Counted from the first letter of the stretch, positions 50,828 through 60,917 are shown. The stretch is 64,000 nt of DNA from Candidatus Roseilinea mizusawaensis (GCA_016841965.1 JAEANN010000002.1:1-64000), one strand, 5' to 3'. The notes: generated from the sequence alone by a model not told the origin. Numbers and translations are program-made.

Positions 50828-51691
50828 ATGCCAAAAATGCAAGAGTCTTTCAAGCCGTCTGTATCCCCCGATAAGCACGTCGAGCTGTTCGCGATTGGCA
50901 ATGAGCTATTGGTTGGGCAAGTGCTCGACACGAATACACACTGGCTGATCCGCTCACTCACTGCGCTAGGCGCGCATGTCCGGCGCGCCCACCTTTTGCG
51001 CGACGAATACGACGAGATCGCCGATGGCATCGGGGCCGCAATTCGGCGCGCGCCGCGCCTGATCATCACCACCGGTGGGCTTGGCCCGACCGATGACGAC
51101 CTGACCTTTCGCGCTGTTGCCCTCATGCTGGGCCTGCCGCTGATCGAAGATCCAATCGCGCTGGACATGGTGCGCCGGCGTTACGAGCACCTTGCCTCAA
51201 TCCGCCCGAACTTCAGCGCCGAACTGAACGCGGCGCGCCGCAAGATGGCCCTCTTCCCACAAGGCGGGCGCCCCCTGGCCAATCCGAGCGGCGCCGCGCC
51301 GGGCCTGGCGCTGGAGATTAACCCGCAGACCACCCTGGTGTGCCTGCCGGGCGTGCCGGCCGAGATGAAAGACATTTTCAACACTTCCTTGCAGCCAATT
51401 TTGCAAAGCGCAATCGGCGCCGGCAGCCATCTCGAGCACACCATCGTGCTCGATCATGGCGACGAATCGCGCATCGCCGAAATACTTCAGAAAATCCAAG
51501 CATCGCACCCCACGGTCTATGTCAAGTCGCGCGGCCAGGCGCTGGAAGACGGGCCGCATCTGACGGTGGTGCTGTCGCATGCCGGCAACGACCCTCAATT
51601 CATTCGCCAGGAGCTGGCAGTCACCGAGCAAGAAGCCATCCGCGCGCTGTCCAGTCTGGGCTATGGTGTGCTGCGCATCATGGAAAGCTGA
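50828..51691 (+). CDS. CinA-like MoCF-domain protein (nicotinamide-nucleotide hydrolase family)
   Basis: This 287-residue protein has the MoCF_biosynth domain of CinA: FAIGNELLVGQVLDTNTHWL, TTGGLGPTDDDLT and LPGVPAEMKDIF. It lacks the C-terminal PncC deamidase domain of full CinA proteins, ending near residue 287 after the KH-like segment. CinA N-domains hydrolyse ADP-ribose or NMN-adenylate type pyrophosphates. The PncC part may be encoded elsewhere. A TATGAT box lies about 25 bp upstream. Confidence 0.88.
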   Translation: MPKMQESFKPSVSPDKHVELFAIGNELLVGQVLDTNTHWLIRSLTALGAHVRRAHLLRDEYDEIADGIGAAIRRAPRLIITTGGLGPTDDDLTFRAVALMLGLPLIEDPIALDMVRRRYEHLASIRPNFSAELNAARRKMALFPQGGRPLANPSGAAPGLALEINPQTTLVCLPGVPAEMKDIFNTSLQPILQSAIGAGSHLEHTIVLDHGDESRIAEILQKIQASHPTVYVKSRGQALEDGPHLTVVLSHAGNDPQFIRQELAVTEQEAIRALSSLGYGVLRIMES

Positions 51692-51839
51692 TCGACGACC
51701 TGCCTGCAACGCGCCAATCAAGCGGGCCATATCCATCTCCGCCAAGCCTGCTGAAAAGGCGCCAATGCCGGCTCTATGCTACAGCTCTATGCTATAGTCT
51801 CTTTACCGGTTGGCCGGACAAACTTGTTGAGTGTGAGCA

Positions 51840-52679
51840 ATGGCTATCGCAGCACCTGCTTCAACCGCGCAAACTCCGGGCAGAGCGGTTGATCCCTTTC
51901 GTTTCGGCTGGCGCTACGTGCGGCGCGAATTGCCCGACGGCGAAGAAGTCTTCGAGCAAGTTCCTCTGACCTTGCACGACGTGCATTACCCCCAGGAGGA
52001 AGATTTCATTGTGCACAGCGACGACCACGAGCGCATTCGCGGCTATTTGTACGATGCCCTAAGCGCCAGGCTGGCCGGCGACCCTTCCACAGTCGTGCTG
52101 ACCGACGTGCGCGTCGCCTGGGCAACGCCGGCTGTCAAACCCCTGGGGCCGGATGTGATTGTGCTGACCGGCGTGCGCAGCCGCCGTAACTGGAGCACAT
52201 TCAATGTAGGCGAGGAAGGCGCGCAGCCGGCGCTGGTGATCGAAATCACTTCGCCTGAAACACGCCGAATCGACGCCATCGACAAGGTTGATGAGTATGA
52301 GACCGCCGGCGTAGGCCAGTACATCATTATCGAATGCACGCCGCGCGCCGATCAGGTGCGCCACACCGTGCGCGGCTTTCGCATGACGGCGGCCGGCTAT
52401 GTGCCGGCCCCCACCAATCCACAGGGCTGGATCTGGCTCGATGCGCCGCGTGTCTGGATCGGCGTGCAAGACAACACCGTACTGCTGTTTGAACAAACAG
52501 GCGTCCCAATCGGCGACTATGTCCAGATAGATGCCAGGCGACGCGAGGCCGAAGCGCGCGCCGAACAAGAAGCCCAGGCCCGCGCCGCAGCCGAAGCACG
52601 CCTGCGTGAACTGCAGCAGGAACTGGACCGCCTGCGCAGTTCACCCAAAAAGCCTGATCGACCACACCCTGGATCTTGA
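51840..52679 (+). CDS. Uma2-family (DUF820) PD-(D/E)xK nuclease-like protein
   Basis: This is a 279-residue protein. Residues 55-220 carry the Uma2 core with [12 protein letters not shown] (metal-binding Asp), [14 protein letters not shown] (the ExK-like position) and [17 protein letters not shown]. The C-terminus (about 230-270) is an Ala/Glu/Arg-rich coiled coil, common in Uma2 proteins. The family is widespread in cyanobacteria and Chloroflexota and its role is unproven. TATAGT lies about 40 bp upstream. The start sits in GAGTGTGAGCAATG, the same words that precede hisI. Confidence 0.88.
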   Translation: MAIAAPASTAQTPGRAVDPFRFGWRYVRRELPDGEEVFEQVPLTLHDVHYPQEEDFIVHSDDHERIRGYLYDALSARLAGDPSTVVLTDVRVAWATPAVKPLGPDVIVLTGVRSRRNWSTFNVGEEGAQPALVIEITSPETRRIDAIDKVDEYETAGVGQYIIIECTPRADQVRHTVRGFRMTAAGYVPAPTNPQGWIWLDAPRVWIGVQDNTVLLFEQTGVPIGDYVQIDARRREAEARAEQEAQARAAAEARLRELQQELDRLRSSPKKPDRPHPGS

Positions 52680-52701
52680 TCCAACACCTCTCCAGCCAAC
52701 C

Positions 52702-53847
52702 ATGAAACTACACGAGTATCAATCCAAACAAATCTTTGGCCGGCACGGCGTGCCCGTGCCACAAGGCATCGTAGCTGAAACACCCCAAGCAGCCCGCCAG
52801 GCTGCCGAACAAATCGGTCTGCCGGTGGTCATCAAGTCGCAAGTGCTGGTCGGTGGACGTGGCAAAGCCGGCGGCGTCAAGGTTGCCCGCACGCTCGACG
52901 AAGTCGAAGCCAAAACGCGCGACATCCTGAACCTGACCATCAAGGGCTTGCCGGTGCGACGGGTGCTTGTCGATCCGGCTGCCGACATTCGCGGCGAGAT
53001 CTATCTGGGCATCGTCATCGACCGGGTGTCGCGGCGCGCCGTGATGATGACCAGCGCAGCCGGCGGCGTGGACATCGAAGAAGTCGCCGCAACGACGCCA
53101 GAAAAGATTGTCCGCACACCAATCGATCCATTTGTGGGACTGCCAGATTACCTGGCGCGCGATGTAGCAGCGCAGATTGACTTGCCGCGCGAGCTGTGGC
53201 CGAATTTCATCAACATCGCGCGCGGCCTAGCCGCTGCCTTCGCCGCCAATGACGCCTCCCTTGCCGAGATCAACCCCCTGGCTGTGGTGGGACGAGCCGG
53301 CGGTCTGCCCGATACCCTCATGGCCCTGGACGGCAAAATGGTCATCGACGATAACGCCATCTTCCGCCACCCCGACTTGGCCACTCTGCGCGACCCCGAC
53401 GAGGACTCTGAGGCCGAGAAGAAAGCGCGCGCGTCCGATCTGAGCTACATCTCACTCGACGGCGAGATCGGCTGCATGGTCAACGGAGCAGGGCTGGCAA
53501 TGGCAACCATGGACATCATCCAGTATTACGGCGGCCAGCCGGCCAACTTTCTCGATGTGGGCGGAGGCGCCAAAGCCGACAAGGTCGCAGCAGCGTTGCG
53601 CATCATCCTGTCCGATCCCAAAGTCAAGGTAGTCTTGTTCAACATCTTTGGCGGCATCACGCGCTGCGACGAGGTGGCGCGCGGCATTGTCACGGCCCTG
53701 CAAGAGGTCAAGCCTCAGGCGCCGATGGTGGCGCGCCTGGTCGGCACCAATCAGGAAGAAGGCAACCGCATTCTCGCCGAAGCGCGCATGATCACCGCCG
53801 ACAGTCTGGCCGAGGCTGCTCAAAAAGCCGTTGCGCTGAGCCGCTGA
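52702..53847 (+). CDS. sucC: Succinyl-CoA synthetase beta subunit (ADP-forming)
   Basis: SucC with SucD converts succinyl-CoA to succinate with ATP formation. The 381-residue ATP-grasp protein has [77 protein letters not shown] and [14 protein letters not shown], all diagnostic. The alpha-subunit gene is not next to it; seven his genes lie between. The start follows the Uma2 stop codon by 22 bp. Confidence 0.97.
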   Translation: MKLHEYQSKQIFGRHGVPVPQGIVAETPQAARQAAEQIGLPVVIKSQVLVGGRGKAGGVKVARTLDEVEAKTRDILNLTIKGLPVRRVLVDPAADIRGEIYLGIVIDRVSRRAVMMTSAAGGVDIEEVAATTPEKIVRTPIDPFVGLPDYLARDVAAQIDLPRELWPNFINIARGLAAAFAANDASLAEINPLAVVGRAGGLPDTLMALDGKMVIDDNAIFRHPDLATLRDPDEDSEAEKKARASDLSYISLDGEIGCMVNGAGLAMATMDIIQYYGGQPANFLDVGGGAKADKVAAALRIILSDPKVKVVLFNIFGGITRCDEVARGIVTALQEVKPQAPMVARLVGTNQEEGNRILAEARMITADSLAEAAQKAVALSR

Positions 53848-53870
53848 GCGATTGAGCCATTGCTGCAATC

Positions 53871-54890
53871 ATGCGAACAGATATTCGACTGGCGATTCCC
53901 TCCAAGGGCCGGCTGCAACTCTCCACACTGGAATTCCTGGCGCACTGCGGCTTCGACGTGAAGCAGTCGGTGACCCGCAGCTATGTCGGCGCAATCAGCT
54001 CGCTGCCAGGTGTGACCGTGCTCTTTCAGCGCCCGCGCGACATCATCGTGAGCGTTGCCAATGGCGGGGTTGATTTCGGCATCACCGGCTACGATGTGAT
54101 CGCCGACGCGAACGCAGGCGAGCGCACATGCGTGATCCACGATGCACTGGGCTATGGCAAGTGTCGCATTGTGGTTGCCGTGCCCGAGACATGGAGCGAG
54201 GTGATGTGCATGGCCGACCTGGCAGCCAAAGCAGCCGCTATGCCCTACCCGCTGCGCGTCGTGACCAAATATCACCATCTCACCGGCCAATTTCTGCGCC
54301 GGCACGGCGTGCAGCCACACACCCTGATCGACGCGGAAGGGTCGTTGGAAGTTGTGCCGGAGATCGGCTATGCCGACATCATCGTAGATGTCGTAGAGAC
54401 CGGCTCCACGCTGCAACAGAACCGACTGCGCGCCTTGAGCGACGGGACGATCCTGGCGTCGCAGGCCAGCCTGGTTGCCAACCGTGCAGCGCTACAGCGT
54501 CCCGAAGTCATGCAAACAGGCATTGCGCTGCTTGAATATTTCGAGGCGCACCTGCGCGGCGAGGGGCAGGTGATGGTGTTTGCCAACATGCGCGGCGCGT
54601 CGGCTGAGGATGTGGCGCGCAAATTGCACACCCAGACCACGTTGGGCGGATTGCAGGGGCCAACAGTGTCGCCGGTTTACCCGCCGGCCAATGCTGCCGC
54701 GCGAGCCGGCGTGGGCAACTGGTTTGCCGTCAACTTGGTTGTGCGGCGCAGTGAACTCACCGACGCCATCCAGCAACTACGCAGCATTGGCGGCAGCGGC
54801 GTCGTGGTCACGCCGGTCACCTATATCTTTGAAGAACAACCGGATCGTGTGCGCGCGCTGAAGGCGCTGGCCGGCGATCCCACCGTCTGA
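53871..54890 (+). CDS. hisG: ATP phosphoribosyltransferase, long form
   Basis: HisG condenses ATP and PRPP in the first step of histidine synthesis. At 339 residues it is longer than the short HisG, with LAIPSKGRL, PRDIIVSVANGGVDFGITGYD and DIIVDVVETGSTLQQNRLR in the catalytic part and an extra C-terminal domain (about 235-320). That resembles the regulatory HisG_C region, so histidine feedback is plausible and HisZ is not needed. The gap to sucC is 23 bp. Confidence 0.93.
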   Translation: MRTDIRLAIPSKGRLQLSTLEFLAHCGFDVKQSVTRSYVGAISSLPGVTVLFQRPRDIIVSVANGGVDFGITGYDVIADANAGERTCVIHDALGYGKCRIVVAVPETWSEVMCMADLAAKAAAMPYPLRVVTKYHHLTGQFLRRHGVQPHTLIDAEGSLEVVPEIGYADIIVDVVETGSTLQQNRLRALSDGTILASQASLVANRAALQRPEVMQTGIALLEYFEAHLRGEGQVMVFANMRGASAEDVARKLHTQTTLGGLQGPTVSPVYPPANAAARAGVGNWFAVNLVVRRSELTDAIQQLRSIGGSGVVVTPVTYIFEEQPDRVRALKALAGDPTV

Positions 54891-54911
54891 GTAAGTCGCC
54901 ACACACACACC

Positions 54912-56072
54912 ATGCGCCCGTCTGCAATCGACATCGAATCCTTCATCGCCCCGCACCTGCGCCAGATGCAGCCCTACACGCCGATCGTGCCATTCGAGGT
55001 GCTCTCGAAGCAACTGGGGCGGGATGCATCTGAAATTGTCAAGCTCGACGCGAACGAGAATCCCTATGGGCCGTCGCCGCAGGCGCTGGAGGCCATCGCG
55101 CGTTGCAACACCCTGCACATCTACCCCGACCCCGATCAAAGCGCGCTGCGTGAGGCAATCGCCGGCTACCTGGGGCTTCCCGCGGCGCACATTTTATGCG
55201 GCGCAGGAGCCGATGAGATCATCGACATCGTTGGACGCGCATTCATCCAACCCGGCGACGCTGTGATCGATCTGCCGCCCACGTTTGGCATGTATCGCTT
55301 CGAGAGCGACATCGTCAACGCCAGCTATGTCCCTGTCGCGCGCCGGCCTGACTTTTCAATTGACATCGACGCCGTGTGCGCAGCCATCCTCAAGCCCCAG
55401 GCGCATGGCCGGCCCCCCAAACTGGTGTTCGTCGCCAATCCCAACAATCCCGACGGCTCGCCGGTGGGAGATGACGATATGCGCCGGCTGCTCGATCTGC
55501 CGGCGCTGGTGGTGTTGGACGAGGCATACATCGACTTCAGCAACCAACCCAGCCGCGCGCACTGGGTGCGCAACTATGACAATCTGGTCGTGCTGAGGAC
55601 GTTCAGCAAGTTGGCGGGCCTAGCCGGCTTGCGCGTCGGCTATGGCGTGTTCCCGCTCAAAATCATCCAGCATCTGTGGAAGATTAAGCAACCCTACACG
55701 CCGAATGTCGCGGCCGGCGTGGCGGCGATTGCGGCATTGGCCGACCCATCTTATCTGCGCGAGACGGTGCAGCGCATTGTGGCCGAGCGAGAACGGCTAG
55801 GCAGATTCCTTCAGGAACTGGGCTGGTTGCGCGTTTATCCCAGCCAGACCAATTTCCTATTGTGCCGGATCGACGCAGCGCAAGCTCCCGGCAGGTTGCG
55901 CGCCGCCGATGCGCCGCCGGGGCGGCAGCTTAAGCTGGCATTGCAGCAACGCGGCATCCTGGTGCGCTATTTTGACAAGGATGGCCTGCGCGATTGTGTC
56001 CGCATCAGCATCGGCAAACCAGAGCACACCGATGCGCTGATGTCGGCATTGCGCGATATAGGAGCAAGTTGA
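54912..56072 (+). CDS. hisC: Histidinol-phosphate aminotransferase
   Basis: HisC is the PLP enzyme that makes histidinol phosphate. The 386-residue protein shows KLDANENPYGPSP, GAGADEIID, NPNNPDGSPVG, LVVLDEAYIDFS and RTFSKLAGLAGLRVGYG with the Schiff-base Lys. About 25 extra residues (GRLRAADAPPGRQLK) interrupt the small domain compared with the usual form. It is the second gene of the his cluster. Confidence 0.95.
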   Translation: MRPSAIDIESFIAPHLRQMQPYTPIVPFEVLSKQLGRDASEIVKLDANENPYGPSPQALEAIARCNTLHIYPDPDQSALREAIAGYLGLPAAHILCGAGADEIIDIVGRAFIQPGDAVIDLPPTFGMYRFESDIVNASYVPVARRPDFSIDIDAVCAAILKPQAHGRPPKLVFVANPNNPDGSPVGDDDMRRLLDLPALVVLDEAYIDFSNQPSRAHWVRNYDNLVVLRTFSKLAGLAGLRVGYGVFPLKIIQHLWKIKQPYTPNVAAGVAAIAALADPSYLRETVQRIVAERERLGRFLQELGWLRVYPSQTNFLLCRIDAAQAPGRLRAADAPPGRQLKLALQQRGILVRYFDKDGLRDCVRISIGKPEHTDALMSALRDIGAS

Positions 56073-56102
56073 AATCGATCAATCTGGCAGGATGGTGAGC
56101 GT

Positions 56103-56699
56103 GTGAGCGGAAGTGCGCGCGTGGCGGAAATTCACCGTGTGACACGAGAAACAGATGTGTGGGTGCGCCTGAACCTCGATGGCAGCGGGCAGGCTGATTT
56201 GCGCACAGGGATTGGCTTCTTCGATCACATGCTGCATCATGTGGCCCATCATGGCCTGTTCGACCTCAGCGTGAAGGCCAGCGGCGACCTGCATATCGAT
56301 GCACATCACACTGTTGAGGATGTATCGATTGTGCTGGGACAGGCGCTTGACCGCGCGCTGGGCGATCGGGCCGGCATTGTGCGCATGGCCGACGCCTGGG
56401 TGACGATGGACGAGGCATTGGCGCAGGTGGTCGTCGATTTAAGCGGCCGGCCCTATGCCGTGTTCAACGGCGAGTTTGCCGGCCCGACCCTGGGCGGGAT
56501 GAGCGTATCGCTCATCCCACACATGCTTGAATCACTGGCGGCCCATGGGCGCATGAACCTGCATACCCGCATTGTCTACGGGCGCGACGACCATCACAAA
56601 GCCGAAGCTGTGTTCAAGGCGCTGGGCCGGGCGCTCGACGCAGCAACCAGCATTGATGCGCGTCGCTTGGGCGTGCCTTCGACCAAAGGAGTGCTGTAG
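56103..56699 (+). CDS. hisB: Imidazoleglycerol-phosphate dehydratase
   Basis: HisB (monofunctional) dehydrates imidazole glycerol phosphate. The 198-residue protein has the metal-binding repeats [25 protein letters not shown] and [19 protein letters not shown]. The start is a GTG; AGGA lies about 11 bases upstream. Confidence 0.96.
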   Translation: MSGSARVAEIHRVTRETDVWVRLNLDGSGQADLRTGIGFFDHMLHHVAHHGLFDLSVKASGDLHIDAHHTVEDVSIVLGQALDRALGDRAGIVRMADAWVTMDEALAQVVVDLSGRPYAVFNGEFAGPTLGGMSVSLIPHMLESLAAHGRMNLHTRIVYGRDDHHKAEAVFKALGRALDAATSIDARRLGVPSTKGVL

Positions 56700-56756
56700 C
56701 TGTAGCGCGAAGCGCATGTTATCTGTCGGTATTGAACACGCTGCCGGCGTTCAACC

Positions 56757-56787
56757 GTCAATCCAACATCTAAAATCCAAAATCGAC
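56757..56787 (+). repeat. Heptamer repeat before hisH
   Basis: The 88-bp gap between hisB and hisH ends in CTAAAATCCAAAATCGAC, the (C/T)AAAATC heptamer, directly before the hisH ATG. No ribosome binding site is visible. Confidence 0.75.
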
Positions 56788-57405
56788 ATGGTTGCTGTAG
56801 TGGACTACGGCGCAGGCAATCTGCGCAATGTGTGCAAGGCGCTGGAACATGTCGGCGCTCCGGTGCGCCTAACCAGCGATCCGCACGAGCTGAGGCAGGC
56901 TGACAAAATGGTGCTACCGGGCGTGGGCGCCTTTGCCGACTGCCTGCATGGGTTGCAATCGCGCGGTTTGTTCGAGCCGCTGCGCGAGCTGGCACTGGCC
57001 GGCAAACCGCTGCTGGGCATTTGCGTGGGCATGCAACTATTGATGAGCATTGGCGAGGAAATGGGTGAGTGGCCAGGGTTGAATCTGATCGCGGGGCGGG
57101 TAGTGCGCTTTCAATTTGCCGCTTCACAGCCCCAGCCCTTGAAAGTGCCGCACATCGGCTGGAACCAGATCACACCCAAACAAGACCATCCGCTCATCGC
57201 CGGCGTCAAAGCCGGCAGCTATGCCTATTTTGTCCATTCGTTCCACCCGCTGGTCAACGATCCTGCCCATGTTGTGGCCATGACTGACTACGGCTACGAC
57301 TTCCCATCCGTCATCGCGCGCGACAACGTGTGGGGGATACAATTCCATCCAGAAAAGAGTCAGGATACCGGCTTGACGATGTTGAGGAACTTTGTCCGAT
57401 TTTAG
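56788..57405 (+). CDS. hisH: Imidazole glycerol phosphate synthase, glutaminase subunit
   Basis: HisH supplies ammonia from glutamine to HisF. The 205-residue class I amidotransferase has MVAVVDYGAGN, LPGVGAFADC, the nucleophile in GICVGMQLL, and HSFHP and GIQFHPEKSQ with the catalytic His and Glu. The start at 56788 is fixed by homology although a repeat takes the place of the ribosome binding site. Confidence 0.96.
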   Translation: MVAVVDYGAGNLRNVCKALEHVGAPVRLTSDPHELRQADKMVLPGVGAFADCLHGLQSRGLFEPLRELALAGKPLLGICVGMQLLMSIGEEMGEWPGLNLIAGRVVRFQFAASQPQPLKVPHIGWNQITPKQDHPLIAGVKAGSYAYFVHSFHPLVNDPAHVVAMTDYGYDFPSVIARDNVWGIQFHPEKSQDTGLTMLRNFVRF

Positions 57406-57425
57406 ATCTCAAATTTGGGATTTGG
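57398..57425 (+). repeat. Degenerate heptamer repeat after hisH
   Basis: GATTTTAGATCTCAAATTTGGGATTTGGG covers the hisH stop codon and following bases; it resembles the GATTTTG heptamer in the other orientation. Confidence 0.5.
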
Positions 57426-57471
57426 GACTGGCGGCCAGTTGAAGCACATCCACCGAATCCCAGGGCGGACT

Positions 57472-58218
57472 ATGTTTACCATTTATCCTGCAATCGACCT
57501 GCGCAACGGAGCAGTGGTGCGTCTGCGCCAGGGTGATCCAAGCCAGCAGACCACCTACTCCGAAGATCCAATCGCCACAGCCAAACGCTGGGTGAGCGAC
57601 GGCGCAACCTGGCTGCACATTGTCAACTTGGATGGTGCATTTGGCGATGCGACCGGCGCGCGCGCCAACCGGCGCGCGCTGACAGCCATCGCCACAACAT
57701 TGAAAGCCAAGATCCAGTTCGGCGGTGGGTTGCGCGCCATGGATGATGTGAAAGTAGCCTTTGACGCCGGCGCCAATCGGATTGTGCTCGGCACAGCAGC
57801 CGTCGAAGCGCCGCGGCTGGTTGCAGAGGCGCTTGCGCTGTATGGCCCCGATCGCGTGGTCGTGGGTCTGGACTCGCGCGATGGGATGATCGTCACGCGC
57901 GGATGGAAAACCGAAACGCCCATCAGCGCCATAGAGCTGGGCCAGCGCATGAAAGAAATGGGGTTGGCTCATGCGCTATACACCGAGGTGGGCCGCGATG
58001 GTATGTTGACCGGCCCGGCTGTCGAACTTACTGCTGCCGTGGCGCAGTTGACCGGCCTCAATGTCATGGCCTCTGGAGGCGTGCGCAATCTGCATGACGT
58101 GAAAGAGATCATGGCCTACGCAAGCCGGGGGGTGACGGGCGTGGTCGTGGGGCGTTCGCTGTATGAGGGCACGCTGTCACTCAAAGAAGCAATCGAATTG
58201 TCCCGATCGGCGCTCTAG
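57472..58218 (+). CDS. hisA: Phosphoribosylformimino-5-aminoimidazole carboxamide ribotide isomerase
   Basis: HisA is the (beta/alpha)8-barrel isomerase before the HisHF step. The 248-residue protein has YPAIDLRNG (first catalytic Asp), RLRQGDP, QFGGGLR, GLDSRDG (second catalytic Asp region), [12 protein letters not shown] and ASGGVRN. The start at 57472 is fixed by homology. Confidence 0.96.
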   Translation: MFTIYPAIDLRNGAVVRLRQGDPSQQTTYSEDPIATAKRWVSDGATWLHIVNLDGAFGDATGARANRRALTAIATTLKAKIQFGGGLRAMDDVKVAFDAGANRIVLGTAAVEAPRLVAEALALYGPDRVVVGLDSRDGMIVTRGWKTETPISAIELGQRMKEMGLAHALYTEVGRDGMLTGPAVELTAAVAQLTGLNVMASGGVRNLHDVKEIMAYASRGVTGVVVGRSLYEGTLSLKEAIELSRSAL

Positions 58219-58260
58219 CCCTTGCCGACCGGGCTTGCTGATCCAATAGCGCCATCACAC

Positions 58261-59019
58261 ATGCTTGCCAAACGCATCATTCCCTGTTTCGACGTTGCTA
58301 ATGGCCGGGTGGTCAAAGGCGTGAACTTCGTCAACTTGCGCGACGCCGGTGACCCGGTCGAACAGGCGCGCGTGTACAACGACGAGCGCGCCGACGAACT
58401 GGTATTTCTCGACATCATGGCCTCGCATGAAAACCGGGGCACAACGATCGAAATGGCCCGCCGGGTAGCCGACGAGGTCTTTATCCCGTTCACCATCGGC
58501 GGGGGCGTGCGCGCGCCAGAAGATTTCCGCGAGTTGTTGCTGGCCGGCGCCGACAAGGTCAGCATCAACAGCGCAGCGGTGCGCAATCCAACCCTCATCA
58601 GCGAGGCGGCATGGCGCTTTGGCGCGCAGTGCGTCGTGGTTGCCATCGACGCCCGGCGCGACGCGTCGCTGGGTGGCTGGCGCGTGTATTTAAACGGCGG
58701 GCGTGTGCCAACTGATCTGGAAGCTGTGGCCTGGGCAGTCGAGGCCGAGCGATTGGGCGCCGGCGAAATTCTGTTGACGAGCATGGACACCGACGGCACA
58801 CAAGATGGATACGACCTGCCTTTGTTGAGGGCGATCAGCAGCGCGGTCAGCATTCCGGTCATTGCCTCGGGCGGCGCCGGCAAACTAGAGCATTTCTACG
58901 ATGCCATCGAGGCCGGCGCAAGCGCGGTGCTGGCAGCCTCTGTTTTTCACTACAAGACTTTTCGCGTCGGCGAGGTCAAGCAATATCTGGCCGGCCGGGG
59001 CGTGCCCGTGCGCCTGTAA
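58261..59019 (+). CDS. hisF: Imidazole glycerol phosphate synthase, cyclase subunit
   Basis: HisF joins PRFAR and ammonia into imidazole glycerol phosphate and AICAR. The 252-residue barrel has [21 protein letters not shown] (catalytic Asp 11), [33 protein letters not shown] (catalytic Asp) and IASGGAG. It pairs with hisH two genes upstream. Confidence 0.97.
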   Translation: MLAKRIIPCFDVANGRVVKGVNFVNLRDAGDPVEQARVYNDERADELVFLDIMASHENRGTTIEMARRVADEVFIPFTIGGGVRAPEDFRELLLAGADKVSINSAAVRNPTLISEAAWRFGAQCVVVAIDARRDASLGGWRVYLNGGRVPTDLEAVAWAVEAERLGAGEILLTSMDTDGTQDGYDLPLLRAISSAVSIPVIASGGAGKLEHFYDAIEAGASAVLAASVFHYKTFRVGEVKQYLAGRGVPVRL

Positions 59020-59034
59020 GCGTGAGTGTGAGCA

Positions 59035-59664
59035 ATGCAACTGCACTTTGACACCAATGGACTGATGCCCGCCATTATCCAAGACGCCATCAGCGGCCGG
59101 ATCTTGATGCTGGGCTGGATGAACGCCGAGTCACTGCAACGCACACGCGACAGCGGCCAGGTGTGGTTCTGGTCGCGCAGCCGGCAAGAGCTATGGCACA
59201 AGGGCGCCACCAGCGGCAACGTGCTGCGCGTGCGCGAGCTGCGCGTCGATTGTGACGCGGACTGCATCCTGGTGCGCGCCGAGCCGGCCGGCCCCACCTG
59301 CCACACCGGCCGCGCGAGCTGCTTCTGGCAAAGCCCAGAGGGTGAGATTGTCGACGATGCCCCGTCAGCCAGCTTCCTGGACGACCTGGAGCGCATCATC
59401 CAGCAGCGCCGCGTCGATGCGCCAGAGGCAAGCTATACGGCCCGCCTGTTCGCCAAAGGCCGCTTCAAGATCGCCCAGAAGGTCGGCGAAGAAGGGCTGG
59501 AGACGGCCATGGCCGGCGTGGCGCAGGACGACAACCGGCTGACAGATGAAGCCGCCGACCTACTATATCATCTGCTCGTGTTGTTGAACGAGCGGGGCGT
59601 TCCACTGCGAGATGTGCTGGAGCGACTGGCAAGCCGGCATCGGCAGCAAGTGCAGACCCCATAA
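59035..59664 (+). CDS. hisI: Bifunctional phosphoribosyl-AMP cyclohydrolase/phosphoribosyl-ATP pyrophosphatase
   Basis: This is the fused HisIE enzyme for steps two and three, 209 residues. The HisI half has MLGWMNAESL, WHKGATSGN, DCDADCILV and GPTCHTG with zinc/magnesium ligands. The HisE half (about 118-205) has the MazG-like KVGEEGLETAMAG and DEAADLLYHLLVLL. hisD and a histidinol phosphatase are not in the cluster. The start lies in GAGTGTGAGCAATG. Confidence 0.95.
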   Translation: MQLHFDTNGLMPAIIQDAISGRILMLGWMNAESLQRTRDSGQVWFWSRSRQELWHKGATSGNVLRVRELRVDCDADCILVRAEPAGPTCHTGRASCFWQSPEGEIVDDAPSASFLDDLERIIQQRRVDAPEASYTARLFAKGRFKIAQKVGEEGLETAMAGVAQDDNRLTDEAADLLYHLLVLLNERGVPLRDVLERLASRHRQQVQTP

Positions 59665-59757
59665 GCAAACACATCACGACTGAAATTCAGAGCGAGTATT
59701 CCGCTGAAAGCAATCAGCGCACAGAAACAAAAAGGACTGGAGCAACACTGAAAAGAC

Positions 59758-60624
59758 ATGGCAATTCTGGCAGACAAGAACACCAGACTGATTGTGCAGG
59801 GCATCACCGGCCGCGAAGGTGATTTTCACGCCCGGCAGATGCACGCCTATAGCCCCGGCATTTTGGTCGGCGGGGTTACGCCCGGCAAGGGTGGCATGAA
59901 GACCGATTACGGCGTGCCCGTGTTTGACACCGTCGGTCAGGCCGTGCGCGCCGTCGGCGCAGACACCAGCGTCATCTACGTGCCGGCTCGTTTCGCGCCA
60001 GATGCAATCATGGAAGCGGCGGATGCCGGCATCAAACTGATCGTGTGCATCACCGAAGGCATCCCCGTGCAAGACATGATCCGCGTGCGAGCTTATCTGG
60101 ACGCGCGAGGGACTACCCTGATCGGCCCCAACTGCCCCGGTCTGATCACGCCCGGCCAGGCCAAAATCGGCATCATTCCCTACAACATCGTCATGCCTGG
60201 CAACGTCGGGTTGGTGTCACGCAGTGGCACCCTGACCTACGAAGTCATTCATGCTCTGACACAGAACGGCATGGGGCAAAGCACCTGCGTGGGCATCGGC
60301 GGCGATCCGGTGCATGGCCTGGATTTCATCGACGTGATCAAGCTGTTCAACGAGGACCCGCAAACCGAAAAGATTGTAATGATCGGGGAAATCGGCGGGA
60401 GTGACGAAGAGCGCGCGGCAGCCTATATCCGCGATCACGTGAAGAAGCCGGTAGCGGGATTCATCGCCGGCCGCGCTGCACCGCCGGGCAAGCGCATGGG
60501 ACACGCCGGCGCAATCATCGAGGGGGGTATGGGCACGGCCGCAGGAAAGGTCGCGGCGATGCAAGCAGCAGGAATTAGGGTGGCGGACTTGCCGACGCAG
60601 ATACCCGAATTGCTGCGACCGTGA
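59758..60624 (+). CDS. sucD: Succinyl-CoA synthetase alpha subunit
   Basis: SucD binds CoA and carries the phosphohistidine. The 288-residue protein has [62 protein letters not shown] and GHAGAI with the active-site His. It lies nearly 6 kb from sucC, separated by the his genes, but on the same strand. GGAGCAAC precedes the ATG. Confidence 0.97.
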   Translation: MAILADKNTRLIVQGITGREGDFHARQMHAYSPGILVGGVTPGKGGMKTDYGVPVFDTVGQAVRAVGADTSVIYVPARFAPDAIMEAADAGIKLIVCITEGIPVQDMIRVRAYLDARGTTLIGPNCPGLITPGQAKIGIIPYNIVMPGNVGLVSRSGTLTYEVIHALTQNGMGQSTCVGIGGDPVHGLDFIDVIKLFNEDPQTEKIVMIGEIGGSDEERAAAYIRDHVKKPVAGFIAGRAAPPGKRMGHAGAIIEGGMGTAAGKVAAMQAAGIRVADLPTQIPELLRP

Positions 60625-60703
60625 ATTTAGGATTTTGGATTTTAGATTTCGGATTCGGACTGGTCAATCCAAAATCGCCAATCCAAAACCCAAAATCCGA
60701 GAG
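60624..60703. repeat. Inverted heptamer repeat between sucD and rpmG
   Basis: GGATTTTG-type heptamers in one orientation (about 60628-60655) are followed by CCAAAATC-type heptamers in the other (about 60665-60700). Together they could fold into a long imperfect hairpin between convergent genes and act as a transcript end. Confidence 0.75.
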
Positions 60704-60704
60704 G

Positions 60705-60869
60705 TCACTTCTCTTCCTTGTACATCACATGCTTGCGCAGGATGGGATCGAAGCGGCGAAGCTCCAGCCGGCCGGTGTCGTTTTTGCGGTTTTTCTCCGA
60801 CCAATACACGTGGCCGCTCTCTGAGCTTTTCAGCTTGATAATCACCCGATTGCCTTTCTTCTTTGCCAT
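60705..60869 (-). CDS. rpmG: Ribosomal protein bL33, cysteine-free form
   Basis: This 54-residue ribosomal protein begins [16 protein letters not shown] and contains [13 protein letters not shown] and [14 protein letters not shown], diagnostic of bL33. It has none of the four zinc-binding cysteines of the C+ form. Cysteine-free bL33 is the only type in some bacteria and a zinc-starvation paralogue in others. GAGAGGTG precedes the ATG. Confidence 0.95.
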   Translation of the reverse strand: MAKKKGNRVIIKLKSSESGHVYWSEKNRKNDTGRLELRRFDPILRKHVMYKEEK

Positions 60870-60917
60870 GTTGGGTCACCTCTCCATGAGCGCAGGGCTA
60901 CGCTCCGTGCGGACAGC

